A DNA stretch of 64,000 bases, from assembly GCF_013249045.1 (NCBI RefSeq), contig NZ_JABRWP010000007.1, positions 62,001 through 126,000 on the forward strand, in the 5' to 3' direction. Shown here in pieces: positions 34,337 through 43,636 of this stretch. The notes below the pieces were generated by a model that ran no database searches, had not been told where the DNA came from, and worked only from the letters and a program-made list of their open reading frames with translations. How positions within the stretch are numbered: the first letter of the stretch is position 1; the number at the start of each line of letters is the position of its first letter. Made by a program: the position numbers and the translations under genes. This stretch comes from Winogradskyella eckloniae (GTDB taxonomy: Bacteria > Bacteroidota > Bacteroidia > Flavobacteriales > Flavobacteriaceae).

Positions 34337-37071
34337 CAATGCTTCACTGTAAAATGTCCAGTTTTAATTTCCCCGTTATTATATTCAACTTTGAACCAAT
34401 AATCATTAGTTGGTAATTTAATACCTTTTACATTTCCATCCCATCTAAAGCCATTTTGTTCATTTAACGATGCTAGTAATTTTCCATATCTATCGAAAAT
34501 TTCTGCTGTTTTAATGTTATAATTTTGAATCCCCTTTATATACCAAAAATCGTTAATTCCATCATTGTTGGGAGTAATAAATTTAGGGTAGCCAATAAGG
34601 AATATATTTTGATCAATTGGTTCTTCACAACCATAAATATCTCTTACATATATAGTGTGTTCACCCGATGGGACGTGATAAAAGGTATGTTCATTATTAT
34701 TAATGAAATAATTAATATTGTCAATAGAATATTCATATTGTTCATCGCTGTTGGCATCTAGTTGTACCGTTACAGTGTTATTATCGTAATTCAATATTGT
34801 AGTAATGTCTATAATATTAGGTGGTACTATTTGGTTCAAAGTAAAAGTTTTTGTTGTTGAGCACTCAATACCATTTACCATTTGATAGGCAATATGTGTG
34901 TATATTCCTTCTGAATTAGGCGTGAATTGTTGTAAAGTAGACAACAGTTGTCCATTACTATTTCTCCATTCAAATCTAGTATTTGAATCTAAACCTGAAA
35001 GCGTAATTGGATTATGTGGACAGAAAGCGTATTCGTCAGACAAAGATACTTGTGGAATAGGGTTAACAATAACGTTAATAGGGGCAATTCCCATGCAAGT
35101 ATTATCACTGTCATATGCTCTCATCCAAATGGTTGTAGTAGTAGAATTTAATGTTGCTCTAATTACATTCTGTGTAGTTTGAGCATCTAATAAGCTAGGA
35201 TACATTTCTAAAATTATAGAATTAGAATACCCTAAAAATTCTCTGATTTCACTTCTTATATGAAGCATATCAAACATGCCAATATTATTATCAATTATGC
35301 TATCCGAATCTTCACATGTATAAAAATCTGGTAAATCAATTAAATCTACATAAGGAGCTCTAATAATAAATGAAGTAATTGAGTAGCAACTATTATTGTT
35401 TAAACTCTTGACATAAATAGTTTGGTCTGGTGTTAAATTAGTATAGTTATCTGGATTTGAGATTGCATTTTGATCATTTTCTGCATCTTGGTATGATTCA
35501 AAAAAAATGAGTTCTTCTTCCAATTCAGGGTCAGTGATTTTTTCTCGAATGTTAAAAAGATTAAAAACAGATATCCCATCAGTATTATTATCACATTGCA
35601 CTAATTCTTGATTACTTGTTAAATTTGGTCTAGGATGTACAGTGATCTTTTTCGAAGTTGTTATTTCTCTGTCATTTACAGTTATTGTTGCAGTAATTGT
35701 ATAGCTTCCAGGGTTAGTATATATATGATTAGGAGAGATTTCTGTAGACGTATTTCCATCTCCAAAATTCCAAACTGCACTCAAAATATTCGAATAAGTA
35801 TCTACTTCATAATTTACTGAAAAATCTTCACATATATTTTTTTCAATAATTCTAGTTCTAAAATAGGATTGAATAAAATTAGGTAATCCCAATCGAGATT
35901 TATTCACGGAGAGATCAACACCATTATTATTATAAGACGCTTCAGCACCTAATTTATTTGGGTTTTCTATTACACCAATGTTATTCATTCCAATACTTTC
36001 TTCCTCAAGCAATGCCCTGTAAATTTTACCATTTTTAGCCAGCTGTAAACTGCCAGGAATTTTAGTGCCACTTTCATAATCTAAAATAAATACGCCGTCT
36101 AATGCTGAATAATCAGTAAGATTGTATTGTCCAAGTAAATTAGTTTTCAATGGTACTGTTGGATCACTTCCAACCCCGTTTTGATGTCTTAAAGTAACGT
36201 ATAACTTTTCTGAGTCATTTGAAAATTCTATTCCATATGCTGATACTATTGCAAATAAAGCTTGGGTTGTGAAAATATTTATAGGGATACTAACAACACC
36301 AGTTTCATTATTAAAGTTTGATAAAAAGAGATGGTTGACAACACTATCTTCAATAAAATTGGTAATTCCAACTTTTTTACCGTCAGGAGAAAATTTCATA
36401 ATTCCTTCTACCTGTCCATTAAAATTAAAGTTATTGGAAATAATTGGATTGCTAATGGAGCCATCAATATTGACTTTATATGCGTAAAATGAAGTGTAGA
36501 CGTCATCATCATTTTTTTTAGTGGTTAAAATCCAAATAGATTGACCATCACTATGATGAACTCCAGTTATTTTTCCTACGCCTAAGCCGGTTAACAAAGG
36601 AATATTCATTAGTGTTACTTCCCCTAATCCATTATTTAGTGACATATCGACAATTGAATAATGTAAGCCATCAACACCGATTGTAAATACGTAATATTGA
36701 TCAGGAATATTATTAATTGGGACTATTATGGAATTTTGATCTGCATTTTTATTACCTAATAGACCAGTTCCATTGTTCATTAAAACATTATTTCTGTTCC
36801 AAATATTTTCACTATCCGTATAAAAGAGTAGGTCTCCGTTCTTATTTGAAATACTAGCACAACCTGCTGGTGATAACATTGCGCTATAATTTAATGTTTG
36901 CGGTAAAAGTGGCTGCGAGAAATTTACATCAGAATATTCCCCAAATAGCCAATTGTTAGTTTCATTATTTTGAGCATAAATTGATATGCTACAAATAATT
37001 GCAATACAGTAGAGTAGGTTTTGTTTTAGAAATTTTGAATTCAAAACACTATTAAAAATTAATGTTGGCAT
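34336..37071 (-). CDS. Large secreted protein with PKD domain and T9SS type B sorting domain
   Basis: The 911-residue protein has a signal peptide (hydrophobic core LLYCIAIICSISIYAQ) after an 18-residue n-region. Residues about 30-400 look like a beta-propeller of the kind seen in gliding-associated surface proteins (NNWLFGEYSDVNFS, then repeated FSPDGKKVG-like turns). A PKD domain follows (AVWNFGDGNTST, residues about 430-440). Further beta-sandwich repeats lead to a C-terminal type B (CHU_C-like) sorting domain with FITPNNDGINDFWYIKG, EIFDRYGKLL and the ending GHFTVKH. It should be exported by the T9SS and held at the cell surface. The gene lies exactly between two direct repeats, and its stop codon abuts the end of repeat copy 1, which suggests it arrived with the duplication. 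Confidence 0.82.
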   Translation of the reverse strand: MPTLIFNSVLNSKFLKQNLLYCIAIICSISIYAQNNETNNWLFGEYSDVNFSQPLLPQTLNYSAMLSPAGCASISNKNGDLLFYTDSENIWNRNNVLMNNGTGLLGNKNADQNSIIVPINNIPDQYYVFTIGVDGLHYSIVDMSLNNGLGEVTLMNIPLLTGLGVGKITGVHHSDGQSIWILTTKKNDDDVYTSFYAYKVNIDGSISNPIISNNFNFNGQVEGIMKFSPDGKKVGITNFIEDSVVNHLFLSNFNNETGVVSIPINIFTTQALFAIVSAYGIEFSNDSEKLYVTLRHQNGVGSDPTVPLKTNLLGQYNLTDYSALDGVFILDYESGTKIPGSLQLAKNGKIYRALLEEESIGMNNIGVIENPNKLGAEASYNNNGVDLSVNKSRLGLPNFIQSYFRTRIIEKNICEDFSVNYEVDTYSNILSAVWNFGDGNTSTEISPNHIYTNPGSYTITATITVNDREITTSKKITVHPRPNLTSNQELVQCDNNTDGISVFNLFNIREKITDPELEEELIFFESYQDAENDQNAISNPDNYTNLTPDQTIYVKSLNNNSCYSITSFIIRAPYVDLIDLPDFYTCEDSDSIIDNNIGMFDMLHIRSEIREFLGYSNSIILEMYPSLLDAQTTQNVIRATLNSTTTTIWMRAYDSDNTCMGIAPINVIVNPIPQVSLSDEYAFCPHNPITLSGLDSNTRFEWRNSNGQLLSTLQQFTPNSEGIYTHIAYQMVNGIECSTTKTFTLNQIVPPNIIDITTILNYDNNTVTVQLDANSDEQYEYSIDNINYFINNNEHTFYHVPSGEHTIYVRDIYGCEEPIDQNIFLIGYPKFITPNNDGINDFWYIKGIQNYNIKTAEIFDRYGKLLASLNEQNGFRWDGNVKGIKLPTNDYWFKVEYNNGEIKTGHFTVKH

Positions 37072-37185
37072 ATGAGGTTATATTTGAGGAAAGATTTTAG
37101 TAAACCTTAAATATAATTAATATAAATATAAGAAAATGTTAATTGTTTATATACACGATGAAGTGATGAAAACTTTAGTCATATC

Positions 37186-37563
37186 CTATTTATACTCCAT
37201 AATCAGATATACAGAAGTGGTTTCTCCTATATTTAAGACTTCGTGAGAGGAAATAGAATCTTTACTAAATGTATAACCTGTTGGGACATTAACTTCTCTA
37301 GTACCAGAATTATCAGTAATTCTAAATTTTCCGCCAACTAAGGTATAGCCAAAATGAGGATTGTGGTAATGTTTTTCATGTCCAACGCCTGGCTCAAACG
37401 TACATTTTAATACTCTTAATTCGGCATTCTCTTCGAGGACTTGGCAAACGGCTTGACCATTCCAGCCGGCTTCAAGAGGATCTGGTAGACTCTTTTTTTC
37501 TTCACAACTTAAAACGAATAACATAAGTGAACAGAAAATTGAAATGGTAGTATTGGATTTCAT
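37186..37563 (-). CDS. Cupin-domain lipoprotein, copy 2
   Basis: This 125-residue protein has the same lipobox (FVLSC) and cupin motif (HEKHYHNPHFGYTLVGG) as the copy at 33521. It differs by one residue in the middle (NAELR against NEELR) and strongly in the C-terminal strand (SHEVLNIGETTSVYLIMEYK). It is divergent from the intact DUF4846 gene with a 67-base shared promoter region that is identical to that of copy 1. This may be the ancestral copy, since it sits next to the complete DUF4846 gene. Confidence 0.82.
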   Translation of the reverse strand: MKSNTTISIFCSLMLFVLSCEEKKSLPDPLEAGWNGQAVCQVLEENAELRVLKCTFEPGVGHEKHYHNPHFGYTLVGGKFRITDNSGTREVNVPTGYTFSKDSISSHEVLNIGETTSVYLIMEYK

Positions 37564-38007
37564 AGTGGCTAAAGTTACATAAATTCAAAATGTATATAAC
37601 AAATGCTATCACTATTCCGTTGTATAAATTATGAAGAAAGGTTTACTCATTTTAGTAGCATTGATAACTATAGCAGCAGTAGCGTTGCAATTAAAACCAG
37701 TAAAAAAAGCTGTTGATATGGTTGCTGCAGTGGTAGAAACGCCAGGTTTAATTAATAAGGATAGTTTAACCATTGCTACACGCGTTAATGCGCCTAAGGA
37801 CTATAAACGCGTCAATTATCCTAAAGGAAGCTTTGAAGACTATCTAAGAAATTACACATTAAAACCTTTTGAAAGTAAAATAATCAATTATGACAATACC
37901 GAATACTTTTGGCAAGGAGGACATATTGGGATATTAGAAGTCCCAGTGCCAAAAAACGGATTACAACAATGCGCAGATGCCTTAATGAGAATGAGAAGTG
38001 AATACCT
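37258..38007. repeat. Direct repeat, copy 2 (cupin 5' part plus start of DUF4846)
   Basis: This segment matches 33587-34336 at an offset of 3671 bases. The intergenic stretch between the two divergent genes is identical in both copies by eye. Differences are mostly silent or single changes, apart from the nonsense change in copy 1. Confidence 0.92.
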
Positions 38008-38497
38008 TTGGGATAGCAATAGAAAGGATGAAATCGGATTTAATTTTACATCTGGTCATTATTGTTCTTGGCAAAAATATGCAGAAGGTTATCGTCCAAA
38101 AATTAACGGCAATAAAGTAACGTTTCAAAAAAAAGCGAACGCTGATTTTAGTAAAAGCAATTTTTATAAGTACTTAAACTTAATTTATATGTATTCTGGC
38201 ACGTTATCGCTTTTTAATGAATTAGAGTCCGTAAAAGCCAAAGATTTAAAGATCGGTGATATGTTAATTAAAGGTGGTTCTCCTGGTCATATAGTGATTT
38301 TAGCTGATGAGGTGGTTAATGAAGAAGGAAAAAAGCTGTTTCTCTTAGTACAAGGAAATACACCAGCTCAGAGTGTTCATCTTGTAAAAAATCTAGAGGA
38401 TAATGTTATATCACCTTGGTATCAATTGGAAGATGATGTTGTGGTTTCTGTTTCTAATTATACATTTAGTAGTTCAAAATTTGTGAGGTTTAAATAG
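37631..38497 (+). CDS. DUF4846-family exported protein, intact copy
   Basis: The 288-residue protein has an N-terminal hydrophobic segment (GLLILVALITIAAVALQL) that is a signal peptide or anchor. The remainder matches the DUF4846 family as I recall it: NAPKDYKRVNYPKGSFEDYL, WQGGHIGILEVP, GFNFTSGHYCSWQKYAEGYR and GDMLIKGGSPGHIVILAD. A Cys-His pair could suggest an NlpC/transglutaminase-like active site (Cys near residue 139, His in SPGHIVI), but this is inference. It is divergent from the cupin gene. The next gene starts 20 bases downstream and has its own promoter-like box inside this gene's 3' end. Confidence 0.8.
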   Translation: MKKGLLILVALITIAAVALQLKPVKKAVDMVAAVVETPGLINKDSLTIATRVNAPKDYKRVNYPKGSFEDYLRNYTLKPFESKIINYDNTEYFWQGGHIGILEVPVPKNGLQQCADALMRMRSEYLWDSNRKDEIGFNFTSGHYCSWQKYAEGYRPKINGNKVTFQKKANADFSKSNFYKYLNLIYMYSGTLSLFNELESVKAKDLKIGDMLIKGGSPGHIVILADEVVNEEGKKLFLLVQGNTPAQSVHLVKNLEDNVISPWYQLEDDVVVSVSNYTFSSSKFVRFK

Positions 38498-38513
38498 CAA
38501 CTTTGTATCTTTG
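38480..38513 (+). promoter_or_regulatory. Candidate promoter, nearly leaderless, for the small conserved gene and apbE
   Basis: TTTG (38480-38483) and TATCTTTG (38506-38513) are separated by 22 bases, matching the flavobacterial promoter pattern. The -7 box ends only four bases before the ATG at 38518, so the transcript would have almost no leader. Confidence 0.5.
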
Positions 38514-38517
38514 TTAT

Positions 38518-38895
38518 ATGAGTAAACCGTTAACACCTCAAGAAGTACATAATCTTGCTATGAATCATGTTGGCAAGGACCTAGAAGCACGTGGTTTTGA
38601 ATTTGTAGCGATAAACAGTACATTAAAAAGGCATCCACAATTTGTATGTATTGATAAGAATAGTCAATATTACTTTGTTATAGTAAGGGCTGTTATCTTA
38701 CCCGAAAATCCAAATAATTACGATGTCGTTTGGATGGAAACGTTTAAAAAACACGCCTATGAAAAAGACGCAAAAGTGCTTTATGCAGGTGTAGGACTAG
38801 GAAATCCGGCTGGTGAGGATTTGCCAATTCATTTAAATGAAGAGTATTTAATTGAATATAACGGTATACAAGTCATTGAAATGAATTTGAATTAA
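38518..38895 (+). CDS. Small conserved protein next to apbE, unknown function
   Basis: The protein has 125 residues from the ATG at 38518 and no signal peptide or membrane helix. Motifs are LTPQEVHNLAMNHVGKDLEA at the start, a hydrophobic strand (YYFVIVRAVIL) and VLYAGVGLGNPAGEDLPI near the end, giving an alpha/beta look. I recall that similar small proteins beside apbE are sometimes labelled as NqrF in databases, but it has none of the NqrF domains, so that name would be wrong. One base separates it from apbE, so it is likely to act with the Na+-NQR or its maturation. A predicted endonuclease-like fold cannot be excluded. Confidence 0.7.
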   Translation: MSKPLTPQEVHNLAMNHVGKDLEARGFEFVAINSTLKRHPQFVCIDKNSQYYFVIVRAVILPENPNNYDVVWMETFKKHAYEKDAKVLYAGVGLGNPAGEDLPIHLNEEYLIEYNGIQVIEMNLN

Positions 38896-38896
38896 C

Positions 38897-39874
38897 ATGA
38901 GAAACTTCATATTTCTATTTGTACTATTGTTATGTAGTTCTTGCTCTGATGATATACCTCAAAACATAAAACTTTCGGGACCAATTTTCGGTACCAATTT
39001 TAATATCCAGTACTACTCGGAAGACAATATAAACTATACCAAACAGATTGATAGTTTATTTAATGTGGTTAACCGTTCGCTGTCTACCTATATCAATGAT
39101 TCAGATATCTCTAAGTTAAATAGAAATGAAATCACCAAGGTAGATCGGCATTTTCAAACCGTATTTAAAGCATCTAAAGTCATTTACAGAGCAACTGAAG
39201 GTGTTTTTGATCCTACAATTGGAAATGTGGTTAATGCATGGAATTTTGGTGCAGAAAAGAACAAATTCTTAACAGATAGTACAACCATAGACCGTTTAAT
39301 GCGCTTTGTAGGATTTAATAGGGTTGGAATAGTAGAAGGTCATTTAAAAAAGCACAAGGATAGTTATTTAGAGTTTAATGCCATTGCCAAAGGATATGGT
39401 ATAGATGTTATTGCTAATTTTTTAGCCGCTAAAGGTGTTGAAAATTATTTAGTAGATATAGGAGGTGATTTAAGAACGGCTGGTATAAATTTTGAAAGTA
39501 AAAAACCTTGGACAATAGGTATAGATGATCCCAATTTTGAAGGCGAACAAACGTACTCTAAGGTGATCACATTACAAGGTGAAAGTCTTGCAACATCTGG
39601 CACCTACAGGAAATTTAAAATTGATGATAAAGGCAATCGTTACGCTCATATTATTAATACAAAAACAGGTTATCCTACAAAAACGAATATACTTAGCGTT
39701 TCAGTTATTGCACCAGATTGTATGACAGCAGATGGCTATGCTACGGCATTTCAAGCTATGGGAATCGATAAGGTTAAATGGTTTTTAAACGCACATCCAG
39801 AATTAAGAGTATACTTCATTTTTGAAGATGAAAACAAAGACTTGCAGACCATGAGTTTAAATGGTTTTCCTTAA
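38897..39874 (+). CDS. apbE: FAD:protein FMN transferase (flavin transferase)
   Basis: The 325-residue lipoprotein (lipobox LCSSC, Cys16) uses FAD to attach FMN covalently to a threonine of NqrB and NqrC. The family motifs are present: STYINDSDISKLN near residues 61-73, GVFDPTIGNVVNAWNFG, the FAD-binding FNAIAKGYGIDVIANFL, LVDIGGDLRTAG, and the metal-binding region ending DCMTADGYATAFQAMG. The exported location agrees with flavinylation of the periplasm-facing site of NqrC. It is one base from the preceding small gene. The nqr genes lie upstream on the same strand, split off by the duplicated cupin/DUF4846 region. Confidence 0.95.
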   Translation: MRNFIFLFVLLLCSSCSDDIPQNIKLSGPIFGTNFNIQYYSEDNINYTKQIDSLFNVVNRSLSTYINDSDISKLNRNEITKVDRHFQTVFKASKVIYRATEGVFDPTIGNVVNAWNFGAEKNKFLTDSTTIDRLMRFVGFNRVGIVEGHLKKHKDSYLEFNAIAKGYGIDVIANFLAAKGVENYLVDIGGDLRTAGINFESKKPWTIGIDDPNFEGEQTYSKVITLQGESLATSGTYRKFKIDDKGNRYAHIINTKTGYPTKTNILSVSVIAPDCMTADGYATAFQAMGIDKVKWFLNAHPELRVYFIFEDENKDLQTMSLNGFP

Positions 39875-40009
39875 TTCTCTCAGAGTTTTTTTAACATAAT
39901 TTACATAACAGCCCTAATATTGGGTATGGTATCGAAAAAATTAATAAACCACTCATAGTTTTAGTAGTTTGTTGACCTTTAGTAATATACCATCGTTTTA
40001 ATAAAAATT

Positions 40010-41284
40010 ATGAAAACAAAAATTACAATTTTACTTCTTGCTTTTACCTTGCCTATTACAATGTTTTCACAATCAAATAGTGAAATAGCTAATGTTTATG
40101 TAAAACGAGCAGAAGCCTTGTTTATTAATTCTGATTTAGATAGATCTTTAGAGATTTTTAACAAAGCTCTAAAGTATATGGATAGTGTACCCAACAGTCG
40201 TGTAGCTAAACTAGGGACATTATTACATTTTGAACATAAGCAATTTTTTGAAGCCCGTTCTTATGCCAAATGGTATTTTGATTTAGAAGAAGATAAGACC
40301 ACTGAGGATTATAATTTTATGTTAGAAACATATGTTAACATTCAAGAAGAAATAGATAATTATATTATTGAGCAAAAAGCATTAGAAGCTAAAAGACTAA
40401 AGGAAGATAGAGAAGCAAGACGACTCGATTCATTAAATAAATTATGGCATTCTAAGTCAAAAGCATTTAATATAGCGATTGACAGTATTTATACATTTAA
40501 CAAGCACAACTTAGCTGTTTTTTCTAAGGATGGGCAACTTGGAATTATAAATGACGTTGGTGAAGTTATAGAAAAACCACAAGATTTTAGTCAGTATATA
40601 GCCTATGATGGCTATTATCTATTACTAGATAAATTAGTTAATCCTACTAAGATTTATGCTTTTCATTGTAATAGTAAAGACGGTTTTTTATTGCCAAGTA
40701 TCTCTAAGTTTAATTCTAGCTCTAAACACTATGGTAAAGTGATGTTACCAAGAGCTAACGGAATGTTGGTAACGTATCCTAATAACGTAAACAAAGCTTT
40801 TGTTTATGATTTAAAAAGTAGAGCTGTAAAGGCTGATATTGATTTAAAAGAATTTTTAAAGACTCTAAAGAAAAACGATATCATTGAAAAATTTAAGGAT
40901 GAACAAATTCGTGTAAATAAATTGTGGCTAACCTTAGGTGCTGAGATAGGTGCTGGTTTTTATGAGTTATATGAAAATAATGAGCGTTATGGCTATATAA
41001 ACACATCAGATGGTAAAGTGTATGATGTGAGCTATTATAATTTCCTTGGCGGTTTTAACAACGGTTATTTTGAATTAATTGAAGATGGAAAGCGATTTTG
41101 GTTAGATACAGAAGGCGTTAAGCGCGATAACATGAAAGATGAAGCTGGTAATTATCAAGGGGATTCTAAATTTATTAAAAAGCCAGATGGCAACTATAAT
41201 ATTATTCAAAGTAGAGATGGGAAAGATTATTTAATATTAGGCGAAAAAGCGCTAGTAAATCAAGATGATTTTATAAACGAATAG
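40010..41284 (+). CDS. Exported protein with N-terminal TPR-like part and WG-like repeats, unknown function
   Basis: The 424-residue protein has a signal peptide (ITILLLAFTLPITMFSQ). Residues about 25-120 are helical and TPR-like (YVKRAEALFINSDLDRSLEIF). A charged coiled coil (EQKALEAKRLKEDREARRLDSL) follows. Residues about 160-420 hold beta repeats resembling WG or KWG units (FSKDGQLGIINDVGEV, ENNERYGYINTSDGKV, RFWLDTEGVK). No catalytic residues are seen. It stands alone; the terminator at 41402 ends it. I do not recognise a named family. Confidence 0.65.
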   Translation: MKTKITILLLAFTLPITMFSQSNSEIANVYVKRAEALFINSDLDRSLEIFNKALKYMDSVPNSRVAKLGTLLHFEHKQFFEARSYAKWYFDLEEDKTTEDYNFMLETYVNIQEEIDNYIIEQKALEAKRLKEDREARRLDSLNKLWHSKSKAFNIAIDSIYTFNKHNLAVFSKDGQLGIINDVGEVIEKPQDFSQYIAYDGYYLLLDKLVNPTKIYAFHCNSKDGFLLPSISKFNSSSKHYGKVMLPRANGMLVTYPNNVNKAFVYDLKSRAVKADIDLKEFLKTLKKNDIIEKFKDEQIRVNKLWLTLGAEIGAGFYELYENNERYGYINTSDGKVYDVSYYNFLGGFNNGYFELIEDGKRFWLDTEGVKRDNMKDEAGNYQGDSKFIKKPDGNYNIIQSRDGKDYLILGEKALVNQDDFINE

Positions 41285-41664
41285 TCTAAATGGTTGAGGA
41301 CGATATTTATATTACAATTTTTATTTAAAAAAATTAAATTTTAATGTGACCTATTAAATAAATCTGTTTCTAAAGAATAAGTACTATAGATACTTAATTA
41401 TAAAAAAAGTTGTACCAGGTTAGGGTGGTGCAGCTTTTTTTGATTTTGTATAAACATGCGTATGAATAACATATCTGTTAAAGATAACTAATTGAAAAAA
41501 TAATTTTTATTTTTTAATTATTCATTTGTTTTCTTAGTTATAAAATGAATTTTAAATAAATGCATACATCTGACATTTAGAAGTTAAAATGTGTTTTTTA
41601 GAAGTTTAAGTAAAAATGCTAAGTGCGTTTAGTTTATATTAGTCGTCTGTTAAATAGACTAACC
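41285..41664. other. Gene-free spacer of 380 bases
   Basis: Apart from the terminator at 41402-41441, this AT-rich spacer holds no gene I can support. The second half must contain the promoter of the sensor kinase operon, but no exact TAnnTTTG box is visible. Confidence 0.6.
41402..41441 (+). terminator. Hairpin terminator
   Basis: AAAAAGTTGTACCA pairs with TGGTGCAGCTTTTT, allowing two G-T pairs, and continues into a T-run. It is 117 bases after the preceding stop codon. Confidence 0.75.
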
Positions 41665-43629
41665 ATGAGCCCTAAATTACTTAGATGCCTAATTTTACTT
41701 TTCCCTATATTATGTACGTCTCAAGAATTAGTTAAAGATAGTTTATTGCTTCATTTTAATTCTATTACAAACGATAGTTTACGTAATTTAGAATATAGAA
41801 AAGCGGCTATTACTTATAAAAATTCCAATCCAACATTACATTTGTTTGTTGTAGAGCAGGCTATAAAATCTGCAAAGAGTAAAAAACACGTAGCACAATT
41901 TACAGCCCAAAAAGGGATGTATTTCGAAAAAAAAGGGGAGCTAGATTCTGCAATTACCTATTACAAAACAGCCATAAATAAATTTAGAGTAATAAAAGAT
42001 ACTTTAGATGAGTACAAGGCCAAAAGCCTTTTGGCAAATGCCTTTATTGCTAAAGGCGATTATGAATTAGCCATTCAAACTATAAAAAAAAATATAGCTT
42101 TTTTTGAAAGTAAAAAAGGGCATTCTAGAGATGTTCTTTTCAATAAAAATAATTTAGGCGCTTTATATGTAAGTATAAAAGATTGGGAAAACGCAAAAAC
42201 TTATGTAGAAGAAATTTATAAGCACCCCATTACAAAAAAAAATAAAAGAATGTTAAGCAGTACGCTTATTAACCTAGTAGCCATACATACCGAGGTTAAT
42301 GAGCTAGATAAAGCTTTAAATTATGCGCACGAAGCCGAAACTTTAGAAAAACGACCACGTAGTTTGGCTAATTTATACCATAATTTGGGTAATCTGTATA
42401 TGCAAAAAGCCAATTATAAAACTGCAGAAAGCTATTTCTTAAAAAGTTTAAAATTAAACGAAACCTTAAAAAGTGAAGATGCCATACAAACAAATTACAA
42501 CAACCTAGGGCAAAATGCATTGCGTTGGGGTAAATATAAAATGGCAGAACAGTATTTGTTACAATCTAATGCGTCGTTAAAAACATCAAATAATATAGTT
42601 TCGCTTGCCAAAAATTATGAGTTGCTGTCTTCTTTAAATACCAAAACCAAAAATTATAAAAAAGCATTAGAATACAGTTTAAAAGAAAAACAAATTAGCG
42701 ATTCTATTCTGGGTATTGAAAAACAAAAAGCCATTGCCGATTTTGAAGTAGCTTACCAAACCGAAAAAAAAGAACGCGAAAAAAACATAGCGCAACAACA
42801 ACTTAAAATATCACAACTAGAAAGCACAAAAAACAAAAACTTGTTTTACAGCGCTATAATTATAGCGGGGTTATTATTGTTAGCAGGTTTGTTTTATTAC
42901 AGTAGGTTTAAAACTAAAAAGAAAGCAGAATTAGTAACTTTAGAGTTAAAAGAAACTCAAAAACGACTGGCTTTAGAAAAACAATATAAAGACAGCGAAC
43001 TTAAGGCGTTAAAGGCGCAAATGAATCCGCATTTTATATTTAACGCACTAAATTCTATTCAAGATTATATTGTTTTAAATCAAAAGAATTTAGCAAGCGA
43101 TTATTTGGGCAAGTTTGCCGATTTAATTCGTAATTACCTTCATTTTAGCGATACTGGTTTTATTTCGGTACCAGAAGAAGTTCATAATTTAAAACTCTAT
43201 TTAGAATTAGAAAAACTGCGTTTTGAAGACGCTCTAGATTTTAAATTTAATATTGAAGCCAATGCAAATTCTGAAGCCATTAAAATACCAACAATGCTTA
43301 TTCAACCCTATGTAGAAAATGCATTAAAACACGGTTTACTTCATAAAAAAGATAATAGAACGTTGCGAATTACAATAGCTAAACCTTCAGAAAAAATAAT
43401 AGAATGTATTGTTGAAGATAATGGTGTTGGTAGAGAAAAATCTAAAGCGATTAACCAAAAACGTAAGCATCAACATAAATCGTTTGCATTAAAAGCTACA
43501 ACACAGCGCTTAGATTTGCTCAACTTTGGAAAAGAACGAAAAATAGGCGTAGAAATTATCGATTTAAAAAACAACCAAGAACCGCTAGGTACCAAAGTTG
43601 TTTTACAAATACCAATATTAACTACATAG
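41665..43629 (+). CDS. LytS-type sensor histidine kinase with N-terminal TPR domain
   Basis: The 654-residue membrane protein has a short signal peptide (LLRCLILLFPILCTSQ). A periplasmic-side TPR solenoid covers residues about 30-340 (for example YHNLGNLYMQKANYKTAESY). A coiled coil and one membrane helix (about 388-412) lead to a cytoplasmic kinase module. This module has the His_kinase motif QMNPHFIFNALNSIQDY with phospho-acceptor His456, the N box ENALKHG with Asn552, and a G box (EDNGVGREKS). The ATG at 41665 was chosen; a GTG 42 bases earlier is in frame but would place 14 residues before the signal peptide. The response regulator gene starts 7 bases after the stop. Confidence 0.9.
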   Translation: MSPKLLRCLILLFPILCTSQELVKDSLLLHFNSITNDSLRNLEYRKAAITYKNSNPTLHLFVVEQAIKSAKSKKHVAQFTAQKGMYFEKKGELDSAITYYKTAINKFRVIKDTLDEYKAKSLLANAFIAKGDYELAIQTIKKNIAFFESKKGHSRDVLFNKNNLGALYVSIKDWENAKTYVEEIYKHPITKKNKRMLSSTLINLVAIHTEVNELDKALNYAHEAETLEKRPRSLANLYHNLGNLYMQKANYKTAESYFLKSLKLNETLKSEDAIQTNYNNLGQNALRWGKYKMAEQYLLQSNASLKTSNNIVSLAKNYELLSSLNTKTKNYKKALEYSLKEKQISDSILGIEKQKAIADFEVAYQTEKKEREKNIAQQQLKISQLESTKNKNLFYSAIIIAGLLLLAGLFYYSRFKTKKKAELVTLELKETQKRLALEKQYKDSELKALKAQMNPHFIFNALNSIQDYIVLNQKNLASDYLGKFADLIRNYLHFSDTGFISVPEEVHNLKLYLELEKLRFEDALDFKFNIEANANSEAIKIPTMLIQPYVENALKHGLLHKKDNRTLRITIAKPSEKIIECIVEDNGVGREKSKAINQKRKHQHKSFALKATTQRLDLLNFGKERKIGVEIIDLKNNQEPLGTKVVLQIPILTT

Positions 43630-43636
43630 TTTAATT

